NCBI RefSeq assembly: GCF_002095575.1
Contig: NZ_MLJJ01000024.1
Span: 1 to 64,000 of the forward strand
Direction: 5' to 3'
DNA from: Pantoea septica
GTDB taxonomy: Bacteria; Pseudomonadota; Gammaproteobacteria; Enterobacterales; Enterobacteriaceae
Length of the DNA stretch: 64,000 bases
Part shown: positions 45,566-53,552 of the stretch, in pieces
How positions within the stretch are numbered: position 1 is the first letter of the stretch
Layout: each line of letters opens with the position of its first letter
Program-made: the position numbers and the translations under genes
Notes under the pieces: model-generated
Told to the model about the DNA's origin: nothing
The model's input: only the letters and a program-made list of their open reading frames with translations
The model's database searches: none

Positions 45566-46420
45566 ATGAATTCTCTCTACTTTCTTGGCATTGACGGCGG
45601 CGGCACCCGCTGTCGCGCTCGACTTATCGATGCGCAGGGCAAGGTGCTGGCGCAGGCCGAAGGCGGCCCGGCCAACGTCTTCTCCGCCTGGGACGCCGCG
45701 ATCGGCACGCTTGACGCGCTGATCGCGCAGGTTGCCGACCAGGCGCAGCTGCCCGCCGCACAGATGCGCATCGTCGCCGGCCTGGCGGGAGCGAATGTGC
45801 CTTCGGTCCAGCGGCGTCTCGCCGACTGGCGGCCGCGCTGTGCCGCGCTGCGCGTCGTCACCGACGTGGAGATCGCCTGCATCGGCGCGCACGGCGGCGC
45901 GCCAGGCGCGGTATTTATCGTTGGTACGGGCAGCCAGGGCGCCAGCTGGGACGGCGACAGCTTTACGCTGCTCGGCGGATGGGGCTTCGCGCTTTCCGAT
46001 CTCGGTTCCGGCGCCGTGCTGGGGCAGCGTGCGCTGCGGCTGGCGCTGCTGGCGCATGAAGCGGTTGTGTCCGCCTCGCCGCTGACGCAGCGGCTGATGG
46101 CCCGTTTCGCGCAGGATGCTGAAACGCTGCTGCTCTGGTCGCAGCGGGCGACCACCGCCGACTGGGGCAGCGTGGCGCCGGAGGTGTTTGCCGCCGCGCA
46201 GCAGGGCGACGCGCACGGCCTGACGCTGGTGCGGCAGAGCGCAGAGGAGATCGCCCTGATGGCGCAGCCGCTGCTGGCGCGTCAGAGTGGCAAGCTGGCG
46301 CTGATGGGCGGCCTGGCGCAGCCCATCGAGCCTTATCTGCCGGAGTCGCTGCGGAGCGTGCTGACGGCGCCGCAGGGTGATGCGCTCAGCGGCGCGCTGG
46401 CGCTGGCCCGCCTCGGCTAA
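45566..46420 (+). CDS. BadF/BadG-family kinase (GlcNAc/glucosamine kinase-like)
   Basis: 284 residues, actin-like ATPase fold. Phosphate-1 motif FLGIDGGGTRCRARLIDAQG at the N-terminus, VIVGTGSQGASW-type phosphate-2 region (IVGTGSQGASWDGDSF), and LGGWGFALSDLGSGAVLGQR, which is diagnostic of N-acetylglucosamine/glucosamine kinases of this family. It probably phosphorylates an amino sugar in the cytoplasm. Coupled to the upstream MFS gene (2-bp gap). Confidence 0.75.
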   Translation: MNSLYFLGIDGGGTRCRARLIDAQGKVLAQAEGGPANVFSAWDAAIGTLDALIAQVADQAQLPAAQMRIVAGLAGANVPSVQRRLADWRPRCAALRVVTDVEIACIGAHGGAPGAVFIVGTGSQGASWDGDSFTLLGGWGFALSDLGSGAVLGQRALRLALLAHEAVVSASPLTQRLMARFAQDAETLLLWSQRATTADWGSVAPEVFAAAQQGDAHGLTLVRQSAEEIALMAQPLLARQSGKLALMGGLAQPIEPYLPESLRSVLTAPQGDALSGALALARLG

Positions 46421-46523
46421 TTTTGCGAGGCGCTTCACAAAGCGGCGAGGTGGCGGTCAGATAAAGGTTTCCCCGCGCCGTACGCGCTGAAATAGCGGTT
46501 TCTCTCTTATCAGGAGCCGCACC

Positions 46524-47987
46524 ATGCACCTTTCCCTTGCTGATTTTCATCCCGCCGCCGACGGTGAAACCCTGGACACGGCGGTGTTGCAGCGCGCTAT
46601 CGACCAGATCGCCGCCGCGGGCGGCGGCGGCCTGACGCTGCCCGCCGGGCGTTACCGCAGCGGCTGCCTGAATTTGCCTTCCCATTTTGAGCTGCACCTT
46701 GAAGCGGGCGCGGTGCTGCTCGCCAGCCAGCGCCAGGCCGATTATCAGCGATTTCAGACGCTGAGCAGCGCCGAGAAGTCGCATAACGTGCTGCTCTACG
46801 CGCTCGGGCAGCGCAATCTGACCATCAGCGGCAAGGGCTGCATCGACGGCGACGGCGAAACCTGGTTTGCCGTCGAGCGTGACGCGCAGGGCTACCGGCT
46901 GCCGCGTCCCGATCGGCCGCGTCTCATCGTGTTCGAAGCGTGCGAGCAGGTGACGCTGGAGGGGGTCACCATCGTACAGGCGCCGATGTGGACGGTGCAT
47001 CTGGTGAGCTGCCGCCATGTGCATATCGATCGCCTCACCATCGATAACGCGATGACGATGCCGAACACCGACGCGCTCGATATCGATAGCTGCGAGGCGG
47101 TCTTCGTCAGCAACAGCTACCTCAGCGCGGCGGATGACGCCATCTGCATCAAAACGACACTGAAGCCCGATGCGTTACGCCGCCCCGCGCGTCAGATCAC
47201 TGTCAGCAATTGCCAGCTGCGCTCTGACAGCTGCGCCTTTAAGATCGGCACCGAAACCTTCGACGATATCGAGGACGTTACCGTCACTAACTGCACCCTG
47301 TTTGACTCCAACCGCGGCATCGGCATTTTGTCGCGCGACGGCGGCGCGATGCGGCGGCTGCTCTTCAGCCATCTGACCTTTGTCTGCCACTATGCGCCGC
47401 CGTGCCACTGGGGCAAGGCCGATCCGCTGTTTGTGTCGGTGCGTCCGCGCGATCCGGCGGTGCGGCCGGGGCAAGTCGAGCAGCTGCAGTTCACGCAGGC
47501 AAGCGGTATAGCGGAAGGGGCGATCAACCTGCATGCCGTCCGGCCTGGCGATATTCGCGACGTGCTGCTCGCCGATGTGCAGCTGCGCCAGGTGGTCAGC
47601 CGCGATAGCGCGCAGGGACAGTTTGATATTCGGCCGCCGTGCAATCCCGACGCGCCGACCGGCATGGGGCTGGATAATGCCTGGAAGCTCGATCCTGCGA
47701 CCGGGGAGGCGTTCGGCGTAGAGCGCTATCCCGGCGGCCTGCCCGCGCTGTTTGCGCGCGGCGTCGAGAATCTGCGCTGGCATCACCTGACGGTTGAGCG
47801 GCCGGAACCGCTGCCGCCAGGCTGGAACCCGGAACTTTTCGTGATCGACCAGGCGCTGAGCGCCGCGGCAATCGCGGCGCCGAGCGCTTCGGTGCTGGCT
47901 TCGCCGCCGAGATCGCGCGTCAGGCATTCGCCCTGCGCCAGCGTGCGTTCGATGGCGTCGAGCACCGCGTCGCCCGCGGCTTTATAG
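46524..47987 (+). CDS. Glycoside hydrolase family 28 protein with abnormal C-terminus
   Basis: 487 residues, right-handed beta-helix polygalacturonase family. Active-site blocks MPNTDALDID (NTD) and SAADDAICIK (DD) are present, but the usual GHG motif is replaced by SDSCAFKIGTE and RIK by NRGIGILSRDGG, so substrate or activity may differ from classical polygalacturonase. No signal peptide: a cytoplasmic enzyme acting on imported oligosaccharide. Homologous sequence seems to end at about residue 442 (GWNPELFVID); the last 45 residues are antisense to the tartrate dehydrogenase gene and look like read-through after loss of the stop. GGAG at 46513 supports the start. Confidence 0.75.
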   Translation: MHLSLADFHPAADGETLDTAVLQRAIDQIAAAGGGGLTLPAGRYRSGCLNLPSHFELHLEAGAVLLASQRQADYQRFQTLSSAEKSHNVLLYALGQRNLTISGKGCIDGDGETWFAVERDAQGYRLPRPDRPRLIVFEACEQVTLEGVTIVQAPMWTVHLVSCRHVHIDRLTIDNAMTMPNTDALDIDSCEAVFVSNSYLSAADDAICIKTTLKPDALRRPARQITVSNCQLRSDSCAFKIGTETFDDIEDVTVTNCTLFDSNRGIGILSRDGGAMRRLLFSHLTFVCHYAPPCHWGKADPLFVSVRPRDPAVRPGQVEQLQFTQASGIAEGAINLHAVRPGDIRDVLLADVQLRQVVSRDSAQGQFDIRPPCNPDAPTGMGLDNAWKLDPATGEAFGVERYPGGLPALFARGVENLRWHHLTVERPEPLPPGWNPELFVIDQALSAAAIAAPSASVLASPPRSRVRHSPCASVRSMASSTASPAAL

Positions 47988-48925
47988 CCCAGATGCTCCA
48001 GCATCATCGCGCCGCACCAGATCTGGCCGATGGGGTTCGCCACGCCTTTGCCGGCGATGTCGGGCGCGGATCCATGCACTGGCTCAAACAGGCTGGGGAA
48101 GGTGCGGTCGGGATTGATGTTGGCCGAGGGCGCGATGCCGATGGTGCCGGTGCAGGCCGGGCCGAGATCGGAAAGAATGTCGCCAAACAGATTGCTGGCG
48201 ACCACCACGTCGAACCAGTCGGGGTGCAGCACGAAGTTGGCGGTGAGAATGTCGATATGATACTTGTCGACGCTGACCTGCGGGTAGTGCTCGCCCATCG
48301 CCTCGACGCGCTGGTCCCAGTAGGGCATGGTGATGGCGATGCCGTTGGATTTGGTGGCGGAGGTAAGGTGTTTTTTCGGGCGGCTGTTGGCCAGCTCGTA
48401 GGCGAACTTCAGGATGCGGTCGACGCCGATGCGCGTCATCACGGTCTCTTGGATCACCACTTCGCGCTCGGTGCCGGGGAACATGGTGCCGCCAACGCTG
48501 GAGTATTCTCCTTCGGTATTTTCACGCACGACGTAAAAGTCGATGTCGCCCGGTTTGCGGTTCGCCAGCGGCGCTTTAACGCCGGGCATTAAACGCACCG
48601 GCCGCAGGTTGACGTACTGATCGAACTCGCGGCGGAACTGCAGCAGGGATCCCCATAGCGAGACGTGATCCGGCACGATCTCCGGCCAGCCCACCGCCCC
48701 GAAATAGATCGCATCAAAGGTTTTTAGCTGCGCGAACCAGTCGTCGGGCAGCATCTTGCCGTGCTGCTGCCAGTACTCCGCGCTGGCGAAGTCGAACCAC
48801 TCCCAGCGCAGCGCGATGCCGAACTTCTCCGCCGCCGCGTTCATTACGCGAATGCCTTCAGGCATCACTTCTTTACCGATACCGTCGCCGGGGATGACGG
48901 CAATTCGATGGATTTTTTCAGACAC
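47783..48925 (-). CDS. Tartrate dehydrogenase/decarboxylase (D-malate dehydrogenase type)
   Basis: About 380 residues, isopropylmalate/isocitrate dehydrogenase superfamily. Seen: IAVIPGDGIGKEVMPEGIRV, RREFDQYVNLRPVRLMPGV, VVRENTEGEYSSVGG, and VVASNLFGDILSDLGPA with the metal Asp residues. Close to DmlA (YeaU) and TtuC; it oxidises D-malate or tartrate with NAD. GTG at 48925 is chosen because GAGG stands six bases before it; GTG at 48937 is the alternative. Family members end near residue 360 (ALGAAIAAAL here); the last ~22 residues are antisense to GH28 and probably acquired. Divergent LysR gene at 49012 is the expected activator. Confidence 0.85.
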   Translation of the reverse strand: MSEKIHRIAVIPGDGIGKEVMPEGIRVMNAAAEKFGIALRWEWFDFASAEYWQQHGKMLPDDWFAQLKTFDAIYFGAVGWPEIVPDHVSLWGSLLQFRREFDQYVNLRPVRLMPGVKAPLANRKPGDIDFYVVRENTEGEYSSVGGTMFPGTEREVVIQETVMTRIGVDRILKFAYELANSRPKKHLTSATKSNGIAITMPYWDQRVEAMGEHYPQVSVDKYHIDILTANFVLHPDWFDVVVASNLFGDILSDLGPACTGTIGIAPSANINPDRTFPSLFEPVHGSAPDIAGKGVANPIGQIWCGAMMLEHLGYKAAGDAVLDAIERTLAQGECLTRDLGGEASTEALGAAIAAALSAWSITKSSGFQPGGSGSGRSTVR

Positions 48926-49011
48926 AGGGCACCTCACAGGGTTGATGTTCGAATTGTCTGCGCAGTATAACTTTGCATCACCGGGAAATAATTAGCCTGA
49001 AACGCAAGCCA

Positions 49012-49929
49012 ATGTTGAATCAAAGTAGAGAATCCCGCACCTCCACCGACGATCTCGCCTTCTTTGTGCGTATCGCCACCCTTGGCAGCCTGACGGCGGC
49101 GGCGCGCGATCTCGGCCTGTCGCTGGCGGCGGTCAGCAAGCGTCTCAGCCAGCTTGAGCGGCGGCTTGGCGTCCAGCTGCTGAAGCGCACCACGCGGCGT
49201 CTGGAGCTGACGGCGGAGGGGCGGCGCTATCTGGACGGCGCGCGTCCGCTGCTCGATCAGCTGGCGGCGCTGGAGGAGGCGGTGAGCGGCCAGACCGAGG
49301 TGCTGCGCGGCACGCTGAATATCAATGCGTCGTTCGGCTTTGGCCGCCGCCACGTCGCGCCCTGCGTGTCGGCGTTTGCGGCGCTGCATCCGGAACTGGC
49401 GCTGTCGCTGCAGCTCAGCAGCCAGCCGCTCAATTTTCTCGACGCTAACGTCGATATTGACGTGCGCGTCGGGGAGCCGCCCGATTCGCGGCTGGTGGCG
49501 CGTCGGCTGCGCGCCAATCCGCGCATTCTTTGCTGTTCGCCCGCCTACGCTGAGCGCTGCGGCCTGCCGGCCGATATTCACGCGCTGGCGCAGCACAACT
49601 GTATTCTGCTGCGCCAGCATGAAGGGGATTTCACCCTGTGGCGCTTTGTGAAGGGCTGCGAGAGCGTCAGCCAGAAGGTGCGCGGCAGCCTGCTCACCAA
49701 CGACGGCGAAGTGGCGATGCGCATGGCGCTGGACGGCCATGGCATCCTGCTGCGCTCGTGGTGGGATGCGCGGCACGCTGTCGAGCGCGGCGATCTGCTG
49801 CACGTGCTCCCCGAATGGCAGGCGCCCGACGGCGATATTTTCGCGGTATGGCAGGCGCAGCGGCAGCTTCCCGCGCGCATTACCGCCTTCGTCGATTTTT
49901 TACAGGCGCGCTTAAAGAGGGAGACGTAA
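49012..49929 (+). CDS. LysR-family regulator (DmlR-like)
   Basis: 305 residues. Helix-turn-helix SLTAAARDLGLSLAAVSKRL (about 26-45), effector domain from about 95 (NASFGFGRRHVAPCVSAF). Divergent from the tartrate/malate dehydrogenase gene with 86 bp between starts, as dmlR and dmlA are in E. coli, so it likely activates that gene with D-malate or tartrate as ligand. ATG at 49012 preferred to an in-frame TTG at 48973 that would lie in the promoter. Confidence 0.8.
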   Translation: MLNQSRESRTSTDDLAFFVRIATLGSLTAAARDLGLSLAAVSKRLSQLERRLGVQLLKRTTRRLELTAEGRRYLDGARPLLDQLAALEEAVSGQTEVLRGTLNINASFGFGRRHVAPCVSAFAALHPELALSLQLSSQPLNFLDANVDIDVRVGEPPDSRLVARRLRANPRILCCSPAYAERCGLPADIHALAQHNCILLRQHEGDFTLWRFVKGCESVSQKVRGSLLTNDGEVAMRMALDGHGILLRSWWDARHAVERGDLLHVLPEWQAPDGDIFAVWQAQRQLPARITAFVDFLQARLKRET

Positions 49930-49969
49930 AAGGCGCCACCGCAGCGGGCAGCATTTACACCTTGATTGT

Positions 49970-49990
49970 TAATGAGTATGATTCTCATTC
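49970..49990. promoter_or_regulatory. Fur box upstream of the YncE-like lipoprotein gene
   Basis: AATGAG (49971-49976) and CTCATT (49984-49989) are perfect inverted hexamers around TATGATT, giving the GATAATGAT-ATCATTATC-like layout of a Fur site, 66-86 bp before the start codon. Implies repression by iron. Confidence 0.65.
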
Positions 49991-50055
49991 TTTTTGAGCG
50001 CTAACCGCGGCGGCTGAGCCGAGCGCAGGCGCATCATTTCCCAAGGGAGTCATGC

Positions 50056-51141
50056 ATGAAATCTCTGTTCAGTCCGCGCAACGCTGCGCTTGCTCTGGCG
50101 GTCGCCGCCGCTTTCGGCCTGACGGCCTGTCAGGCGCCAGCGAAAAAAGCCGAGGCGCCGGCCGCTGCCGCAAAGCCCGCCGCCTCTGCGGTGAAACAGC
50201 GCGAACTCGGCTTCGGCCTGTATGAGATGGCTTACGTACCGGGTGCCAACGCGCTTTACGTCGCCAGCGCCGACGCCTTTAAGGATGTCAGCGGCGGGGT
50301 GATCTATCGCCTCGATCCCGCCACGCTGGAGACCACCGGCAAAGGCTACACCGATCTGAAAAACTTCGGCATGACCATGAACGAAGACGGCAGCCTGCTC
50401 TACGTGACCAATACGCTGGACGGCGGCATCTCGAAGATCGATCCGGCGAAAGGTAAAGTGCTGGCGCGTACCCTGTTCAGCGAGCGCAACGAGAAGGGCT
50501 TCCCGTTCGGCGCGCGCGAGATTTTCCTGCATAACGACCAGCTCTATATCGGCGGCGTAGGCGATCCGGGCGTAATCTGGGTGGTAGATGCGCAGACGAT
50601 GAAGCTGAAAACGCGCATCAAAAACGCGGGCAAATGGGTCACCGGCATTATCTACTCGCCGGTCACCGATCGCATCTATGCTGCGAACGGCGGCGGTGAG
50701 ATTCTGGTGATCAACCCGCGTAGCCATAAGATCGAGAAGCGCCTGACCGCCGGCGACGGCAAAGCGTATCTGCTGCTGAACATGGCGGAAGATCCGGCAA
50801 CCGGCCGTCTGTTCGTTACCGACAACTCGAAAGCGAAAACCACCCTGGTGTTCGATGAGCGCACCGGCAAGGTGATTAAACGCATCGACGGCGACGCGCT
50901 GGGCATTAAATTCAACGCGAAGCGCAACGAGATCTATATCAGCCAGCGTGAATCGCAGAAGGTGCTACAGCTTGACGCCACCACCTACGCGGTGAAAAAC
51001 AGCTGGTCGTTCGAGGGGCATCCCAACAGCCTGCTGGTCACGCCGGATGGTCAGACGCTCTATGTCACCATCAAACAGGGCTTCAATAAAGATCACAGCA
51101 GCAAGGGGCCAGACAGCGTGGCGCGCATTCAGCTGAATTAA
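50056..51141 (+). CDS. YncE-like beta-propeller lipoprotein
   Basis: 361 residues. Signal peptide ends in a lipobox (FGLTAC, Cys at about residue 24), so it is lipid-anchored; an Ala/Pro/Lys-rich linker (about 25-48) precedes a YVTN-type propeller (LYVTNTLDGGISKIDPAKG; VIWVVDAQTMKLKTRIKNAG; RIYAANGGGEILVINPRSHK). It is a paralog of the yncE at 15035, with which it shares blade architecture but has only moderate similarity, and lacks RPLQPRE. A Fur box sits upstream, suggesting an envelope role in iron limitation. Function unknown. Confidence 0.78.
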   Translation: MKSLFSPRNAALALAVAAAFGLTACQAPAKKAEAPAAAAKPAASAVKQRELGFGLYEMAYVPGANALYVASADAFKDVSGGVIYRLDPATLETTGKGYTDLKNFGMTMNEDGSLLYVTNTLDGGISKIDPAKGKVLARTLFSERNEKGFPFGAREIFLHNDQLYIGGVGDPGVIWVVDAQTMKLKTRIKNAGKWVTGIIYSPVTDRIYAANGGGEILVINPRSHKIEKRLTAGDGKAYLLLNMAEDPATGRLFVTDNSKAKTTLVFDERTGKVIKRIDGDALGIKFNAKRNEIYISQRESQKVLQLDATTYAVKNSWSFEGHPNSLLVTPDGQTLYVTIKQGFNKDHSSKGPDSVARIQLN

Positions 51142-51147
51142 AAAGAG

Positions 51148-51171
51148 AGGGACGCCGAACGGCGTCCCTTT
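51148..51171 (+). terminator. Terminator after the YncE-like lipoprotein gene
   Basis: AGGGACGCC and GGCGTCCCT pair over 9 bp with a GAAC loop; short T-tract. Lies between convergent genes. Confidence 0.65.
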
Positions 51172-51173
51172 GG

Positions 51174-51467
51174 TTACTGCTCGACGCCCTGCACCAGCAC
51201 CACGCGGTACTCCGCGCCTTTCAGGCGATGCTGCTTCGCTTCCTGATATTCCGGGCTGTCATACCAGCCGTGCGCCGCTTCTACCGTCGGGAATTCCAGC
51301 ACTACGACGCCGTCCGCTTCCGGCCCTTCCAGCGTTTCCAGCGCACCATAAAACGCCAGCGGCGTTATCGGGTGGTCGCCGCGCGCTTTGCCCGCCTTCT
51401 CGCCATAAATAGCGAACTCTTCAGGGTTGGTAATTTTGTCGCGAATAAAGATGACATATGCGCTCAT
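51174..51467 (-). CDS. DUF1330 family protein
   Basis: 97 residues, dimeric alpha/beta-barrel ferredoxin-like fold (SAYVIFIRDKITNPEEFAIY; VVVLEFPTVEAAHGWYDSPE then YQEAKQHRLKGAEYRVVLV). DUF1330 proteins are small soluble proteins of unknown activity. 11 bp after yghU, so probably co-transcribed with it. Confidence 0.78.
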   Translation of the reverse strand: MSAYVIFIRDKITNPEEFAIYGEKAGKARGDHPITPLAFYGALETLEGPEADGVVVLEFPTVEAAHGWYDSPEYQEAKQHRLKGAEYRVVLVQGVEQ

Positions 51468-51478
51468 TGTTGGCTCCT

Positions 51479-52345
51479 TTACGCCTGGCGTTTATCTTCG
51501 GTGTTGGTGTCAAAATCGGATGCGTCGTGGCGCTCGTGCAGCTGATCGGCCGGATCGCCCATCACGCGGTTCACTTTGCGCCCGCGGATCACCGCCGGAC
51601 GCTCCGCAATCTCCTGCGCCCAGCGCGCCACGTTTTTGTAGGACTTCGCGTCGAGGAACTCGGTCGCGCCATACTGGTTGCTCAGCACCAGGCCGCCGAA
51701 CCAGGGCCAGGTGGCGATATCGGCGATGGTATAGGCTTCGCCGCCAAGGAAGCGGCTCTCCGCCAGGCGGCGATCGAGCACGTCGAGCAGGCGCTTGGTC
51801 TCCAGCGTATAGCGGTTAATGGCGTATTCGATTTTCTCCGGCGCGTAGTGGTAGAAGTGGCCGAAACCGCCGCCGACGAAGGGCGCGGCGCCCTGCAGCC
51901 AGAAGAGCCAGTTCAGGGCTTCGGTACGGCCCGCCGGATCGTCCGGCAGGAAGTGGCCGAACTTGTCCGCCAGATAGAGCAGAATACTGCCGGATTCGAA
52001 CACGCGCAGCGGCGGGTTCACCGAATGGTCGCTGAGCGCCGGGATCTTGGAGTTGGGGTTGATATCAACAAAGCCGCTGCCGAACTGATCGCCGTCGCCG
52101 ATGCGGATCAGCCAGGCGTCATACTCCGCCTCTTTGACGCCGACCGCCAGCAGCTCCTCCAGCAGGATCGTCACTTTCTGGCCGTTTGGCGTGCCGAGCG
52201 AATAGAGCTGCAGCGGATGCTTGCCGACCGGCAGCGCTTTTTCATGGGTTGCGCCTGCGATGGGACGGTTGGTTTTTGCGCCGTTGCCTTTGGCTTCCGG
52301 ATCCCATTTCCAGACTGTTGCGGGCTGATAACTGTTTTCCGACAT
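51479..52345 (-). CDS. yghU: Glutathione S-transferase-like disulfide-bond oxidoreductase YghU
   Basis: 288 residues, the E. coli YghU length. N-terminal thioredoxin-like domain (about 45-130; HPLQLYSLGTPNGQKVTILL with the TPNGQK active-site loop, and SKIPALSD with the cis-Pro), then the helical GST domain (LNWLFWLQGAAPFVGGGFGH). YghU binds two glutathione molecules and reduces disulfide reagents and peroxides. First gene of a two-gene leftward operon. Confidence 0.9.
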   Translation of the reverse strand: MSENSYQPATVWKWDPEAKGNGAKTNRPIAGATHEKALPVGKHPLQLYSLGTPNGQKVTILLEELLAVGVKEAEYDAWLIRIGDGDQFGSGFVDINPNSKIPALSDHSVNPPLRVFESGSILLYLADKFGHFLPDDPAGRTEALNWLFWLQGAAPFVGGGFGHFYHYAPEKIEYAINRYTLETKRLLDVLDRRLAESRFLGGEAYTIADIATWPWFGGLVLSNQYGATEFLDAKSYKNVARWAQEIAERPAVIRGRKVNRVMGDPADQLHERHDASDFDTNTEDKRQA

Positions 52346-52434
52346 AGTGTGGGTTCGCCTTGTTGGTGAGAATGTGTCAGACGTCTCTGAGTGTAGCAGG
52401 GCGAATAATTGCGGTTTAACCCTGCTGGCGTTCG

Positions 52435-53454
52435 CTAATCGACGTTCTCCTGGGTGTAGAGCATAAAGTCGACGCGGCCATCCTCATAAGTGGAAAAATC
52501 GTCGCCTTTTTCCAGCTTTTGCAAAAGCAGGTTCAGCGCCAGCTGGGCGTGACGCAGGGTATTCTGATCGAGCGTTAAGGTGAGAATGCGCTGCTGCAGC
52601 AGCCGACGCGTGGTGGCGTAGAGCTCATGCGTAATGTAAACCACGTCGCGCTCGCGGCGATGACGCGCCAGCGCCTGCGAAATCTCGCTGTTGCCGAGGC
52701 CTGTATTGTAAACGCCGACAATCGCCGGAGAGGCGACCAGCGCCTTCTCCAGCAGCTTGCTGATGCGCGTGCGATCTTCCAGGCCGGCCAGCGCTTCGCG
52801 CAGCGCCAGATGAGGAAAGCGCTGCTGCAGCACGTCGCGGAATCCCTCGATGCGCTGACGGTGCGCGCGGTAGTCAACGCGGCCGCTAATCGTCAGCACC
52901 TCGCCCGCGCGCGCCAGCATGCTGCCCATCATCAGCCCGGCGGTGCGTCCGGCCTGCAGCTGATTGATGCCCACGTGCAGCAGACGATCGGCGTCGGGCA
53001 GATCGGAAACCAGGGTGATCACCGGCACGCCGCGCGCTTTGCAGTCGCTCAGCGCCTGATAAATCGCGGGATGTTCATGCGCAAAGAGCATCAGCCCGTC
53101 CATTCTGCGGCTGCTGGCGAGAATATGCGCCGCCAGTTTCTCCGGCGCGTTCTCGGCGACAAAGGTGCGCTGCAGGCGCAGGCGGCGATAGCCGAGCGCG
53201 TCGGCCAGCTGCTGAAAATCCTGCGCCAGCTGCTGAAAGAAAAAGGCGTCGGTGCTGCTGAGGATCACTTCGATTTGCCACGGCTGGCGATGCTCTTCCG
53301 GCAAAATGCGGTTAAGCCCCGCCGCGCGCGCCGCCTCCAGCACCTTTCTGGTCATCGCTGGCGACACGCCGCCGCGATCGTTAAGCACCCGGTCTACGGT
53401 CGCCGCGCCGACGCCGGCGGCGCGCGCCAGCTTAGTGAGCGTCATTCGCTTCAT
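52435..53454 (-). CDS. LacI-family regulator 1 of the 52-64 kb cluster
   Basis: 339 residues. N-terminal LacI helix-turn-helix (MTLTKLARAAGVGAATVDRV, with VDRVLNDRG as hinge helix entry) and a periplasmic-binding-protein-like sensor of the xylose/ribose-binding type (from about 60; GVPVITLVSDLPDADRLLHV; GINQLQAGRTAGLMMG). Such regulators bind free sugars or polyols. Divergent from the IolG-like gene; the palindromic operator at 53455-53474 touches its start codon, so autoregulation is likely. ATG at 53445 is an alternative start. Confidence 0.8.
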   Translation of the reverse strand: MKRMTLTKLARAAGVGAATVDRVLNDRGGVSPAMTRKVLEAARAAGLNRILPEEHRQPWQIEVILSSTDAFFFQQLAQDFQQLADALGYRRLRLQRTFVAENAPEKLAAHILASSRRMDGLMLFAHEHPAIYQALSDCKARGVPVITLVSDLPDADRLLHVGINQLQAGRTAGLMMGSMLARAGEVLTISGRVDYRAHRQRIEGFRDVLQQRFPHLALREALAGLEDRTRISKLLEKALVASPAIVGVYNTGLGNSEISQALARHRRERDVVYITHELYATTRRLLQQRILTLTLDQNTLRHAQLALNLLLQKLEKGDDFSTYEDGRVDFMLYTQENVD

Positions 53455-53474
53455 GCTGAGTGAATTCCATCAAT
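53455..53474. promoter_or_regulatory. Operator copy 1 (LacI-type palindrome)
   Basis: GCTGAGTGAATTCCATCAAT matches the 20-bp palindrome at 56613-56632 at 16 of 20 positions, including GAATTCCATCA. It sits between regulator 1 and the divergent IolG-like gene. Confidence 0.55.
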
Positions 53475-53552
53475 TTCTGCGTTCAGCCAGCCTGACAGAA
53501 CGGGCTATTTTGACAAGGTCAGCTATCCCGAACTGTGAAGAGGAGATCGCAA

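Noticed and set aside
48973-49011. TTG start for the DmlR-like regulator
   Set aside because: Would lie in the promoter shared with the dehydrogenase gene; ATG at 49012 fits LysR N-termini.
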